DNA from: Flavobacterium sp. Sd200
GTDB taxonomy: Bacteria; Bacteroidota; Bacteroidia; Flavobacteriales; Flavobacteriaceae
DNA: 64,000 bases
Assembly: GCF_009826935.1 (NCBI RefSeq)
Contig: NZ_WUMN01000001.1
Location: 682,001 to 746,000 of the forward strand
Direction: 5' to 3'
In this document: in pieces, positions 8,922 to 17,732 of the stretch
Layout of the letters: each line of letters opens with the position of its first letter
Position numbering within the stretch: position 1 is the stretch's first letter
Notes under the pieces: generated by a model
What the model was told of the DNA's origin: nothing
The model's database searches: none
Seen by the model: only the letters and a program-made list of their open reading frames with translations
Made by a program: the position numbers and the translations under genes

Positions 8922-9031
8922 AACTTATCTTTCCCCGCCATTGGCGTGGTTGAATGTGGCACCTTATTCGCAAAACGAACAGGTTGCCAAGACGTCATAG
9001 GGTCAATTCCCTCAGTCTTTCTGGATAAGAA
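8922..9031 (-). promoter_or_regulatory. SAM-I (S-box) riboswitch aptamer
   Basis: Read on the minus strand the segment has the S-box signature in order: P1 5' strand CTTATC (9024-9029), 'CTGAGGGA', 'GACCCTATGA', 'TTGGCAACC', 'AAGGTGCCA', and 'GGGGAAAGATAAG' closing P1 (8924-8929). S-adenosylmethionine binding stabilises P1. The P1 3' strand (8922-8929) is also complementary over 8 bases, including one wobble, to the loop of the downstream terminator (8874-8881). Without SAM this pairing could act as an antiterminator. High SAM would then free the terminator and switch off the trans-sulfuration and homoserine dehydrogenase genes. Confidence 0.96.
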
Positions 9032-9053
9032 TAATCTTTTAAAGAACTTGCAG

Positions 9054-9085
9054 CAAAGGTAAGACACAATAATATTAATTTCCAA
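9054..9085 (-). promoter_or_regulatory. Bacteroidetes-type promoter of the SAM-riboswitch transcript
   Basis: Minus-strand TTG (9083-9085), then 21 bp, then TACCTTTG (9054-9061), matches the TTG/TAnnTTTG consensus exactly. The predicted transcription start near 9049 lies just upstream of the aptamer, so the riboswitch would be at the 5' end of the mRNA. Confidence 0.85.
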
Positions 9086-9103
9086 ATATTTTTTTAAAAA
9101 TTT

Positions 9104-10747
9104 TTAAAAATAATTATTATGTGCTTGTATTTGTGGTTGTTGTGAAGTTGTTTTTTTGCTTGTGATTTTACCTGAAATGTATTTTTGATATACTTTTTGG
9201 GTCAAAGGCCAGGTTAGTACCAACACGATTATGACCGATATTGCCGTCGCAACAATTAAAAAAATGGTTTGTGATGTTAACAGCTGTGCCTGTGTGGTAA
9301 GCTGTTTCATGATGGATGAATGTGCCAGCGCGATCGCTTCCTGTTGTGTAAAACCTTTGCTTACATAAGACTGCACGGCTGCCGAATTTGCATCGGTATA
9401 GGTAGTATCGTAAGGGGTAAGGTGTGCCAAAAACTGTTCTTTGTAGTGCTGGTTATAAAACAGCTGCAGGGTATAATATCCGGCAAAAGAATTTAGTGTA
9501 GCAAACAGCCTTACGTGCCCGGCCACCAAACTGCCCGAAAGTCCTGTGTTTACAGGCACTGTTGAGAGTATGTATGTGGCTATGGGCACAAACAACATGC
9601 CCGATGCCGCCCCCTGTAAAAATATAGGGATTACAAGATCGATAAACGAGAGGTCGGTAGAAATTATGAAATACATCCAGATATTAAAGGCCAGCATGAT
9701 CCCAAATCCGGCAACTAAAAATACGCGGATGCTGTGCTTTTTTCGCATTACCATTGCCGATGAAAGGTACATAGAAAAGGCAAGGCCTGCTATATTAAAA
9801 AAAGCCAGTTCTATGTATTGGTAGTTAGACCATTGTGTTACTGTGCTTATGTAGCTGTATACCAGGTTTATGGTGTCTTTAAAACCGTAAAAAAGTGCCA
9901 GCAATAACAGTCCGGTTACAAACTTAGTTGAGCCGAAAATGCTGAAATGTATAATAGGCCGTTTGCTTTTTACCTGCCTGTAAATAAACAGGTAGAGCAG
10001 CGCAAAGGCAAGCATACAAACATACGTAATGTACCTGCTTTCAAACCAGTATTCTTTAGGGCCGTACACCATGCAGTAGGCTACACACAGCATGCCTGTT
10101 GCCAGCACTATATAGGCTTTCCAGTCTATTTGGGTTAGCGGATATTTGCGGTGTACCCTTTCTTTATTGAAGATAAGGTACACAATGGCAATAGATATTA
10201 CCTGCAAAACAATGACTATATAATAGATCATTTTCCAGTCCATGTTGTCTATAATCCATGCCGATGGCGCACCCACAGCCACGCTGCTGCCCAGTAATGT
10301 TCCGTAAAAAACAGAGTAGCCCACCGCCTGTTTTTTTTCTTCGTGCAGCCGTGTAAATATCAGCGTAAGCATGGCACCTGCCATAAGCCCGATTACCATG
10401 CCCTGAAAAAAACGCAGCACGGTAAAAAGGGTAATATCTGTAGTGTGCATGCACAGCAGGTTTAGTATAATGCCTGCCAGAAGTACTACGATTAAATACC
10501 GCTTGGTGTTAAAGTAATTAAGGAAACGTATTTGTATCGGCAGGCAAAACAACAGCGAAACATAGGTAACCTGTATAGAAAAAGTAATGTCTTCCGGCTG
10601 TGCGCCAAAATAGGATACCACATAGTTTTGTGTTAGCGAGAACAGCGAAAATTGTAGTATAGAAAACAGCAGTATGAGGAACAATGCAGCACGTGCACCC
10701 CATGTCCAGTTGTGTACCCATTCCCTGAAATAGATATTTTTATCCAT
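9104..10747 (-). CDS. MFS efflux transporter, DHA2/EmrB type
   Basis: The product has 547 residues and many hydrophobic segments, consistent with the 14-helix drug:H+ antiporter 2 layout. Helices occur in the stretches starting LFLILLFSILQF, YLIVVLLAGIIL, VLRFFQGMVIGL and YYIVIVLQVISI. It is the inner-membrane pump of a tripartite system, third in the order TolC, HlyD, MFS on the minus strand, with 3 bp between it and the HlyD gene. The partner genes make export of a toxic compound across both membranes likely; the substrate is unknown. It ends in a hydrophilic tail rich in K, T and Q. Confidence 0.92.
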   Translation of the reverse strand: MDKNIYFREWVHNWTWGARAALFLILLFSILQFSLFSLTQNYVVSYFGAQPEDITFSIQVTYVSLLFCLPIQIRFLNYFNTKRYLIVVLLAGIILNLLCMHTTDITLFTVLRFFQGMVIGLMAGAMLTLIFTRLHEEKKQAVGYSVFYGTLLGSSVAVGAPSAWIIDNMDWKMIYYIVIVLQVISIAIVYLIFNKERVHRKYPLTQIDWKAYIVLATGMLCVAYCMVYGPKEYWFESRYITYVCMLAFALLYLFIYRQVKSKRPIIHFSIFGSTKFVTGLLLLALFYGFKDTINLVYSYISTVTQWSNYQYIELAFFNIAGLAFSMYLSSAMVMRKKHSIRVFLVAGFGIMLAFNIWMYFIISTDLSFIDLVIPIFLQGAASGMLFVPIATYILSTVPVNTGLSGSLVAGHVRLFATLNSFAGYYTLQLFYNQHYKEQFLAHLTPYDTTYTDANSAAVQSYVSKGFTQQEAIALAHSSIMKQLTTQAQLLTSQTIFLIVATAISVIIVLVLTWPLTQKVYQKYISGKITSKKTTSQQPQIQAHNNYF

Positions 10748-10750
10748 TGC

Positions 10751-11782
10751 TTACTTGTCTTTAACTGAAACCACTACGTTCATACCTGCCTTAACCTGAG
10801 ACAGGTCAGTCTCTTTAAACTTTATCTTTACCGGTATGCGCTGTGTTATCTTTACAAAGTTTCCGGTAGAGTTATCGGCAGGCAACAGCGAAAATTTAGA
10901 CCCTGTAGACCCGGCAATGGCTTCTATCGTTCCGTGATAAACTTTATCATCAAAACCGTCTATTTTTATTTCGGCTTCCTGGCCGTTGCGCATGTTTTCA
11001 ATCTGCGTTTCTTTAAAGTTTGCAGTAACCCATTTTTGCCCTTCGTTTATAATAGGCACCAGGCTTTGCCCTGCCTGTACCTGCTGGCCTTCCTGTATGG
11101 TTTTCCTGCCCAACATGCCGCTGTAGGGCGCGGTTATAACTGTGTAGCCAAGGTTAATTTTGGCAAACTGCAGTGCGGCTTCCCTTTGCTTCAGTTCGGC
11201 TTTAAGCAGTGCATGCCCGGCATCGAGCTCTTCAATTTTAGACCCCGTGGTTTTAAGGTTATTTCGTGCGGCATTGTATTCGTTTTCGGCTACATCATAC
11301 TGTGCCTTAATTGCTTCATACTCCTGTAGCGTGGCAGCTTCTTCCTGCAACAGGTTTTTGTAGCGTTTTAAATCCTGCTGTTTTTCTGTAAATTTAGCTT
11401 TGGCTACAGCAATCATGTCTTTGTTTACATAAGTACCTGTTTGGGTGGTATTTATCTGGGCATCTAAAACGGTAAGCCTTGCCTTAACGTCTTCCAGCGC
11501 GGCCTCGGCCTCCATAACTTTGGTAACATACTCGCGGTCGTCGATTATCACTAGTGTATCGCCTTGTTTAACAGTGGCGTGCTCTTCAAAATTTATGGTC
11601 TTTATATAGCCGCTAACCCTTGCCGATATTGGGTTTATGTACGATTCTACCTGAGCATCGTTAGTTTCTTCATAGTTAGAGGCATGCACAAGGTAGCGGC
11701 CAAAAAATATAACCGTAACTGCTACAATAATAACCACAACAATGTTAAACAGTATATTGAATTTTTTTGTTAAAGGTGCCAT
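10751..11782 (-). CDS. HlyD/EmrA-family periplasmic adaptor
   Basis: The product has 343 residues. One N-terminal membrane helix (about residues 10-30, 'ILFNIVVVIIVAVTVIFFG') anchors it in the inner membrane. A biotinyl-lipoyl-like half ('GYIKTINFEEHATVKQGD') is followed by a coiled-coil hairpin (about residues 80-215) and the second lipoyl half ('LGYTVITAPYSGMLGRKTI'). The adaptor would bridge the MFS pump and the TolC channel encoded on either side, with 3-bp gaps that imply co-transcription and perhaps translational coupling. Confidence 0.93.
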   Translation of the reverse strand: MAPLTKKFNILFNIVVVIIVAVTVIFFGRYLVHASNYEETNDAQVESYINPISARVSGYIKTINFEEHATVKQGDTLVIIDDREYVTKVMEAEAALEDVKARLTVLDAQINTTQTGTYVNKDMIAVAKAKFTEKQQDLKRYKNLLQEEAATLQEYEAIKAQYDVAENEYNAARNNLKTTGSKIEELDAGHALLKAELKQREAALQFAKINLGYTVITAPYSGMLGRKTIQEGQQVQAGQSLVPIINEGQKWVTANFKETQIENMRNGQEAEIKIDGFDDKVYHGTIEAIAGSTGSKFSLLPADNSTGNFVKITQRIPVKIKFKETDLSQVKAGMNVVVSVKDK

Positions 11783-11785
11783 AGC

Positions 11786-13129
11786 TTATATTTTTCCGGT
11801 GGTGTAAAGTAGTTGATAGTAGTAGTTTAAAAACTGGGTTTGAGCCTCAATTAGCCCGTATTTGCTTTGCATGTAAATGTTGTCTGCTTCCAGTAAATCG
11901 GTTAACAATGCAAGCTGGTTGAAGTATTTTGTATTAACTATCTTGTAATTGACCTGACTTTGCTCAATATTTTGGCGCGCCAATGCCATTTTCTTATTCA
12001 TGGCATCCATTTTTATTTGCAGAGAAGTTATTTGTTGCAGGATCTCATCGCGTGCGGCATCTTCATTTACTTTAACCTGTTCAAGGCGTTGCCTTTCGGC
12101 TGCTGTTTTGTGGTTATTATGATAGAGTGACGATATATCATACTGTAACCTTAGTCCAACAAAACCAATCTCATAGGCATGAGGTATATATGGATAAACC
12201 AAATAGTTAGGGAAGTTTAAACCGTAAGCAGCTATTATGTGGATTGATGGATAGTAGTTGCTTTTAGCTCCTTCAAGCCTGCTTTGCTGCAATTGTATTC
12301 CTAACGATGCCTGTTGCAGGCTAAAGGCACCCTTCTCGCTGGGGGTTTCTAAAACTTTGGGTTGAGGAATGTTGTTTACCACAGCAGTGTCACTAAGCAC
12401 AACATAGGTTTGTTGCGGCAGGTGCAGTAGTATATTCAGCCTGTTATGATAAATGGCTATATCGCTCTCAGTTTCTTTTTTTGCATATTCCTGATTGGAT
12501 AGATTTATTTCTGCCCTTAGCAGGTCGCTGCGGGTAACTTTACCGTTTTTATAAAGAGAGTTAATATTTTTAAGGCGCAGTTTTTCGCGCTCAATCTGTT
12601 CGTTATAAAGGCTGTCGAGCTCATTAAGTCGTAATATTTCCAAATAATGCTGCACGACCTGTAATGCTATGCTACCTTCCTGTTGTTGCACATTAACATC
12701 GGCCAGTTTTGTCTTTACTTCATACTCTCTAATTGAAGCTTCATGCTTACCACCGGAATAGAGATTGAATGAAGCTTCTATCTCAGTATTCATTTGATAT
12801 TTTGCAGGTGGTGGCGAAACACTTAAAGGCTGGGTAAGGCCACCGCCTTCAAACAATATGGCATTGGTTAATCTTTTAGCCGTACCTTTAAGCATAACGT
12901 GCGGCAATACATGGCTTTTTATTTCTTTGAGTTCTGATTCAGATACTGCACTGTTTAGTCTTGCGGCAGTAACGTGGTCGTTATTTTGTCTTGCCAAAGC
13001 CAAAGCCTGTTCTATGCTAAGAGTATATTGCGCAGGCTTTTCCTGTTGGGCAACAGCTTTAGAAAGAGGGCATAGGCAGCCTGTTAAAGTTATAGCTATT
13101 GCTATTAACCTTAATGAAAATTGATTCAT
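11786..13129 (-). CDS. TolC-family outer-membrane efflux protein
   Basis: The product has 447 residues. An N-terminal signal peptide ends near 'SKAVAQQ'. The duplicated outer-membrane-factor pattern is visible: 'TLSIEQALALARQNNDHV' opens repeat 1, and long amphipathic helices follow (for example 'LDSLYNEQIEREKLRLKNI' and 'SLQIKMDAMNKKMALARQN'). It should form the outer-membrane duct of the pump encoded by the next two genes. A 376-bp stretch separates it from the upstream AraC regulator gene. Confidence 0.92.
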   Translation of the reverse strand: MNQFSLRLIAIAITLTGCLCPLSKAVAQQEKPAQYTLSIEQALALARQNNDHVTAARLNSAVSESELKEIKSHVLPHVMLKGTAKRLTNAILFEGGGLTQPLSVSPPPAKYQMNTEIEASFNLYSGGKHEASIREYEVKTKLADVNVQQQEGSIALQVVQHYLEILRLNELDSLYNEQIEREKLRLKNINSLYKNGKVTRSDLLRAEINLSNQEYAKKETESDIAIYHNRLNILLHLPQQTYVVLSDTAVVNNIPQPKVLETPSEKGAFSLQQASLGIQLQQSRLEGAKSNYYPSIHIIAAYGLNFPNYLVYPYIPHAYEIGFVGLRLQYDISSLYHNNHKTAAERQRLEQVKVNEDAARDEILQQITSLQIKMDAMNKKMALARQNIEQSQVNYKIVNTKYFNQLALLTDLLEADNIYMQSKYGLIEAQTQFLNYYYQLLYTTGKI

Positions 13130-13200
13130 TTTGTCCTGTAATGAATGGTTTAGTAAATGGTTTTGTTTTGTGTTGTTTTCGTCGTTTTAATAATTTGACG

Positions 13201-13425
13201 CTAATGTTTCCTGCCCAACCTTTCCCGCGCAATATTGAGAGTTGGAAGTATTTGTACATACAGTTCAGCGTAATTATTTGAGGTATTCATGGGGGTGTTG
13301 CTGCTGTATATCTGCGCAGGAAAAGGTGCAGGTATAAAGTTGTTTAATCTTTTCAGATTGACTTTTATGATAAAGACCGTTCTTTTAAGCAGGCCTGTTA
13401 ATGCCTGTTTTAGCATGGTGTTCAT
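13201..13425 (-). CDS. Possible 74-residue protein in the efflux-operon leader
   Basis: An ATG-started frame fills much of the 376-bp interval between the AraC gene and tolC. The product is basic and has no recognised domain; its N-terminal third (MNTMLKQALTGLLKRTVF) could be an amphipathic helix. It ends 71 bp before the tolC start on the same strand, so it could be a leader ORF of the operon. An imperfect -7 element (GAACTTTG) lies upstream of its start. I see no terminator or other gene in this interval. It may be fortuitous. Confidence 0.3.
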   Translation of the reverse strand: MNTMLKQALTGLLKRTVFIIKVNLKRLNNFIPAPFPAQIYSSNTPMNTSNNYAELYVQILPTLNIARERLGRKH

Positions 13426-13505
13426 ACAACAATTTTAACACTACAAAGTTCTGCCGATTTTCGTTATAAATACAGTCGGTATTACGGTAATTTTCGTCGA
13501 AATTT

Positions 13506-14384
13506 CTATAATAGTGATTTACGGTATTGTAGTGGGGTAAGAGAAGTATGGGTTTTAAAGAATTTACCAAAAACCGACTGGTCAGAAAAATTCAGATACT
13601 CGCTAACCTGCGATACCGATAACGATTTATTTTGAAGCAGTACTCTTGCTTCCAGCACAATAACCTCGTCTATCCATTCGCCTGCTGTTTTTCCTGTTTC
13701 TTTTTTGAGTAATTCCGAAAGATGCTTTGGGGTAACATTAAGCTTATCAGCATAAAAGCTCACAAAGCGTTGCTGTTGGTATTCTTTATTAAGCAACCTT
13801 TTAAAAGCTCCTAATATGGGTGATACTTTTTCGCTGATATGACTTTGCGGTGCAGGATAGTTTTTTACAAAAGAGTCCATTTCATGTATAAGCGCAAAAA
13901 TAGAACTCCTAACCATTTCGGGTTCGTGTATATGGTGTTCTTCCACAGCCTCTTTTATCATATTGAAAATGCGTGCTGTTTTTTTTGCCTGTATTGGGTT
14001 TAGATGCGAGGTATGAAGATCGTTATCTTCAAAAAAATCAAACTCCATGAGGTAGAACACATTGCTTCGTTTTTCCAACAAATAATTTCCGGTAAAGAAA
14101 ATAATATCCATATAGGGTTGGTTCTCGGTTTCGTGCATTGAGCGCACTACCGTAGGACCAAGAGCAATAAGGCTTGGTGCTTTTACTGTTTGCTTCTGCA
14201 GTCCGGTTTGCAGCAGTATTTCGCCCTGTTTTAAAAAGCAAAGCGCGTAGGTTTCAGACCGTCGGGGTTCGGGGTTAAAAAGGCTGCCTTTGCCTAACTC
14301 TACATAAAAAAAGTCTTTCTTATTGCTCGATAAGTTAAAAACCTTTTGATGCTGCTGTATAGAGTAGGTGGCAATTTTTTTCAT
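13506..14384 (-). CDS. AraC-family transcriptional regulator
   Basis: The product has 292 residues. The C-terminal double helix-turn-helix is clear: 'FYADKLNVTPKHLSELLKK' forms the first motif and 'VSQVSEYLNFSDQSVFGKFF' the second, ending 'TSLTPLQYRKSLL'. The N-terminal half resembles the cupin-like sensor found in Bacteroidetes AraC proteins. It lies directly upstream of the efflux operon on the same strand and is the natural candidate regulator of it. Its start codon is only 5 bp downstream of the EamA stop codon, so the two are probably co-transcribed. Confidence 0.92.
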   Translation of the reverse strand: MKKIATYSIQQHQKVFNLSSNKKDFFYVELGKGSLFNPEPRRSETYALCFLKQGEILLQTGLQKQTVKAPSLIALGPTVVRSMHETENQPYMDIIFFTGNYLLEKRSNVFYLMEFDFFEDNDLHTSHLNPIQAKKTARIFNMIKEAVEEHHIHEPEMVRSSIFALIHEMDSFVKNYPAPQSHISEKVSPILGAFKRLLNKEYQQQRFVSFYADKLNVTPKHLSELLKKETGKTAGEWIDEVIVLEARVLLQNKSLSVSQVSEYLNFSDQSVFGKFFKTHTSLTPLQYRKSLL

Positions 14385-14389
14385 GCAGT

Positions 14390-15247
14390 TTAGCTTTTCA
14401 TTTGAGAAAGCGTTATAAACACAATGGCAATGATAGCCAAAAACAGCCCTAAATAGTTGAGTTTGCTGAGTTTTTCTTTAAATATGGCTACTCCGGCAAG
14501 GCATCCCAGTACAATAACCCCAATATTCATTCCGGCAAAAACCGTACTTGGATTATTGGTGAATTCTTTATGTGCTTTTAGGTAGAAAAATATGTTGCCT
14601 AAATTAAAAATTGCCACGAGTATGCCAAAAGCAAGATTGTATAAATTGGTCTTAATTCCGCGCCTTGTCATTTGGTAAGTAACAGCAATACTGCTCAAAA
14701 TAAACGCACCGGTAAGCACTATAAATAACGACGTTGAGTAGGGTAGGGTGGTTTGTAATGCTACCTGTTTAAAAAGAATATCTACAGTGCCGTAGCCTAA
14801 CAATACAAGCGCAGGATAATGCCATCCTTTGGCAGATCCTTCTTCTTTTTTAAATATTATGAGCAATATTGCAGGAATGCCAATCACGAGGCCGATAATT
14901 TTATACGTATTAAAATCTTCCTTAAAAATAAGCCAGGCTGCAAGTATAGGAATGAAGAGAGAAAATCGCTGTGCAACATCTGTGCGTGCAATACCTACCT
15001 GTTTTATAGACCGTGCCAGTAATACAAATACCGATGGGAGAAGGATCATTAAGGGTATGTATATGTTCCACGGTGCACTTTGATTTATTTGTGACAGATT
15101 AGGATCAAAGAAAATATAACAAAGAATAATAGCGAAAAAATAGTTATAGGCTATTACCTGAGAGGGGCATATATTATAGTTTCGGATTATTTTAAAAATA
15201 ATCCCCACTGTAACGCTGCACAATATGCTGAGGACAAGAAAGAGCAT
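14390..15247 (-). CDS. EamA/DMT-superfamily transporter
   Basis: The product has 285 residues from the ATG at 15247; a TTG seven codons upstream is less likely because a -7 promoter element overlaps it. About ten hydrophobic helices in two halves give the drug/metabolite transporter layout (for example 'YNYFFAIILCYIFF', 'WLIFKEDF', 'IGVIVLGCLAGVAIFKEKLS' and 'LGLFLAIIAIVFITL'). The 'FKE' motifs after the fourth and ninth helices are common in EamA proteins. Substrate is unknown. It heads a probable operon with the AraC gene. Confidence 0.88.
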   Translation of the reverse strand: MLFLVLSILCSVTVGIIFKIIRNYNICPSQVIAYNYFFAIILCYIFFDPNLSQINQSAPWNIYIPLMILLPSVFVLLARSIKQVGIARTDVAQRFSLFIPILAAWLIFKEDFNTYKIIGLVIGIPAILLIIFKKEEGSAKGWHYPALVLLGYGTVDILFKQVALQTTLPYSTSLFIVLTGAFILSSIAVTYQMTRRGIKTNLYNLAFGILVAIFNLGNIFFYLKAHKEFTNNPSTVFAGMNIGVIVLGCLAGVAIFKEKLSKLNYLGLFLAIIAIVFITLSQMKS

Positions 15248-15265
15248 CGAATTGATTTTAAGCTG

Positions 15266-15323
15266 CAAAAATAAGCTTTTGTATACAGTTATACTTAACG
15301 GCGTTCTAACTTTTGTATATTTG
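15266..15323. promoter_or_regulatory. Divergent -7 elements between EamA and subtilase genes
   Basis: On the minus strand TATTTTTG (15266-15273) lies 18 bp before the EamA ATG. On the plus strand TATATTTG (15316-15323) lies 18 bp before the subtilase ATG. Both match TAnnTTTG exactly; no convincing -33 TTG is seen at correct spacing for either. Confidence 0.6.
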
Positions 15324-15341
15324 ATTGCAGATTATAACAAA

Positions 15342-16952
15342 ATGAAAAAGATATTATTACTCTTACTTTTTACATATACTCTAAGTAATGCACAAGAGGA
15401 TGCCTGGGTTTATTTTAATGATAAGCCCGATGCTTCTTTTTACCTTGATAACCCGTTAGAAATGCTTAGTCAAAAAGCATTAGACCGGAGAGCAAATCAG
15501 GGTATTGAATTAGACGAACTGGATGTGCCTGTCAGTAATGTTTATATTGATGCTGTTGCCGCTACAAATGGCATTACTGTCATGGCAAAGTCTAAATGGC
15601 TTAATGCATTGCACATTAGGGGCAGTGAAGAAGCTATAAGAACCTTAACCGCATTAAATTTTGTAAGCAGGGTTGATTTTGCAGACAATTCTTTGGACGA
15701 TTTTGGGCGTGCCGCTGCACCAAGACCTGCAACTTCTGCGGCACGCATAAAAAATATACAGGCTACTTATAATTATGGTTCTTCGGCAGGGCAGGTGCAA
15801 ATGCTTAACGGTCATTTGTTGCACCAACAGGATTTTACAGGTGCCGGAAAAACCATTGCGGTGCTTGATAATGGCTTTGTAGGAGTTCCAACAGCCGGAG
15901 CATTTGCACGTTTGTATGAAAATAATTTAATAGCAACGGGCTATAACTATGTGCAGCATAGTAATGATGTTTATACAGGAGGAAGCCATGGCACTATGGT
16001 ATTAAGCACTATGGGAGGTTATGCATCAGGGCAGCTTGTAGGTAGTGCTCCCGATGCCTTTTACTATCTGTTTGTTACTGAGGATACTGCTGCCGAAAAT
16101 CCGGTTGAGGAATCATATTGGGTAGAAGCAGCCGAAATGGCAGACAGTCTTGGTGTAGATATTATTAATACGTCATTAGGATATCTAAACTATGATAACC
16201 CAAATTACAGTCATACTTATAATAATGCCAACGGAGAAACAGCCTTTATTACCCGTGGTGCAAATGTAGCATTTACAAGAGGTATGTTTTTGGTAACATC
16301 GGCAGGTAATTCAGCAGCTACAGACCAGCCTAATATAAGTGTTCCGGCCGATGCTTTCAATACACTAACTGTAGGTGCAGTAGGTCCGGACGAGCAATAT
16401 GCTTATTTCAGTTCCATTGGCCCTTCGGCAGATGGGCGAATTAAACCCGATGTAATGGCACAGGGACTTTTAACAACCGTTTGTAGTGCAGATGGTACTA
16501 TTGCAGCAGCTAGTGGCACTTCGTTCTCGGGGCCAATAACGGCAGGAATGGTTGCGTGTTTATGGCAGGCACTACCTAATAAAACCAATGCCGAATTGTT
16601 ACAGATCATTAAAGAGTCGGCAGACCGATATACTAACCCTGATAATTTTTACGGTTACGGCATACCCGATTTTAATTTGGCTTTGCAGCGGGAATTGTTA
16701 ACTGCCCACGTTGCTGATGGTAACATGTTTTTAGTTTATCCTAATCCGGTTAAAAATCACCTTAGTATTAAATTTCCAACCAGTGCTAATACCGCAAGAT
16801 TTATAATTTACAACAGTTTGGGGCAAAAGGTAAGAGAACAGGAAGTTGTTAATGAAAAGGCGGTTTCTTTAGAAAATTTAACATCAGGGATTTACAATTA
16901 TTATATACAGTCTGGTTCAGAAACTCAAACGGGTAGGCTGGTAAAGGAGTAG
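15342..16952 (+). CDS. Secreted S8 subtilisin-like protease with type IX sorting domain
   Basis: From the ATG at 15342 the product has 536 residues and starts with a signal peptide (MKKILLLLLFTYTLSNAQ); frames reaching further upstream overlap the promoter. The subtilase catalytic residues are present: Asp176 ('AVLDNGF'), His216 ('SHGTMV'), Asn323 ('VTSAGNSAA') and Ser394 ('GTSFSGP'). The last 75 residues are a Por-secretion (type A) sorting domain: 'VYPNPVKNHLSI' then 'IIYNSLGQKV' and 'LTSGIYNYYIQSG'. It should cross the outer membrane by the type IX system and be released or attached to the surface. A lipoprotein gene begins 3 bp downstream. Confidence 0.94.
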   Translation: MKKILLLLLFTYTLSNAQEDAWVYFNDKPDASFYLDNPLEMLSQKALDRRANQGIELDELDVPVSNVYIDAVAATNGITVMAKSKWLNALHIRGSEEAIRTLTALNFVSRVDFADNSLDDFGRAAAPRPATSAARIKNIQATYNYGSSAGQVQMLNGHLLHQQDFTGAGKTIAVLDNGFVGVPTAGAFARLYENNLIATGYNYVQHSNDVYTGGSHGTMVLSTMGGYASGQLVGSAPDAFYYLFVTEDTAAENPVEESYWVEAAEMADSLGVDIINTSLGYLNYDNPNYSHTYNNANGETAFITRGANVAFTRGMFLVTSAGNSAATDQPNISVPADAFNTLTVGAVGPDEQYAYFSSIGPSADGRIKPDVMAQGLLTTVCSADGTIAAASGTSFSGPITAGMVACLWQALPNKTNAELLQIIKESADRYTNPDNFYGYGIPDFNLALQRELLTAHVADGNMFLVYPNPVKNHLSIKFPTSANTARFIIYNSLGQKVREQEVVNEKAVSLENLTSGIYNYYIQSGSETQTGRLVKE

Positions 16953-16955
16953 AGG

Positions 16956-17731
16956 ATGAAAAGAGTAATGTTGTTTTTGATCTTCTTATTATACATTTCT
17001 TGTAAAGAAAATTATGAAAATTTCGATAATTTTAGTGATTTAATACAAGGAGATTGGCTGAAACTACATCCAATACGTACGGTTGGTGATTCTGTAGTGA
17101 TTCCATCACCTATGAATATTGAAATTGGATTTGGCTTTTCTCATAATGGTATTATGGAGCATAAGACAGGTTTTTTTAAAATGAGCCTTTACGAATAGTA
17201 GGTTTTGAAACTACATATCGTATTGTTAAAGATTCCCTTTTTTATCTCAATCCGGATTCAGGCAGGTATTCAGTATTAAAAATAGACCTCCTAACCCAAG
17301 ATTCGCTTGTTATGGGAGGAGTTGCCTACCAAAAATTACATCTTATACCTAAAGGAGAAGAGTTTGATGCTCTATTGTTTAAAAATGGGCACATGGAAAT
17401 TTACATTAATGAAGATGGCACTTCAAAAATTTCCGGTGTGAACATGGACAAATATAAAAATGTAAATAAAGAATTTATAAGAGAAGAATTTAAAGATATT
17501 AGAAATGCATTTATGAAAGCGGGATACCAAAAATTGAATGATGAATATACAGGTAGCTTTCATTGTGATGATTGTATGGAAAGCAATATAAAAGTATCTT
17601 TTTTTAAAAGAGGAAAAATTATAAAAACAATTCAGGATGCAGGGCAGGGCAGCCCTATGCCTTTTTTGTGGGCATGCCTCAAAATGCAATACCTACCCTT
17701 TATTTATAAATTATCTTTTGAAAAAACTTAA
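16956..17731 (+). pseudogene. Frameshifted lipoprotein gene (two reading frames)
   Basis: The first frame starts at 16956 with a lipoprotein signal (MKRVMLFLIFLLYISC) and stops at 17196-17198 after 80 residues. The second frame, shifted by -1, reads without a stop from 17180 to 17731 and continues with plausible coding sequence ('NEPLRIVGFETTYRIVKDS', 'LFYLNPDSGRYSVLKIDLL'). Inserting one A in the A-run after the T7 tract (17171-17181) joins them into one protein of roughly 258 residues with no internal stop. The gene is therefore either disrupted by a 1-base deletion or affected by a sequencing error. Function is unknown. It follows the subtilase gene by 3 bp and probably belongs to its operon. 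Confidence 0.8.
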
Positions 17732-17732
17732 T

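Noticed and set aside
8840-9085. An 81-codon minus-strand frame over the SAM riboswitch
   Set aside because: It coincides with the highly structured aptamer and terminator, whose conserved bases explain the sequence. It is not coding.
17171-17183. Programmed -1 ribosomal frameshift site at the T7A4 run of the lipoprotein gene
   Set aside because: Zero-frame codons are TTT TTT AAA ATG. Slipping by -1 at the TTT places TAA (17177-17179) in the A site, and the tRNA-Lys would re-pair with TAA, so no productive slip is possible. A one-base deletion explains it better.
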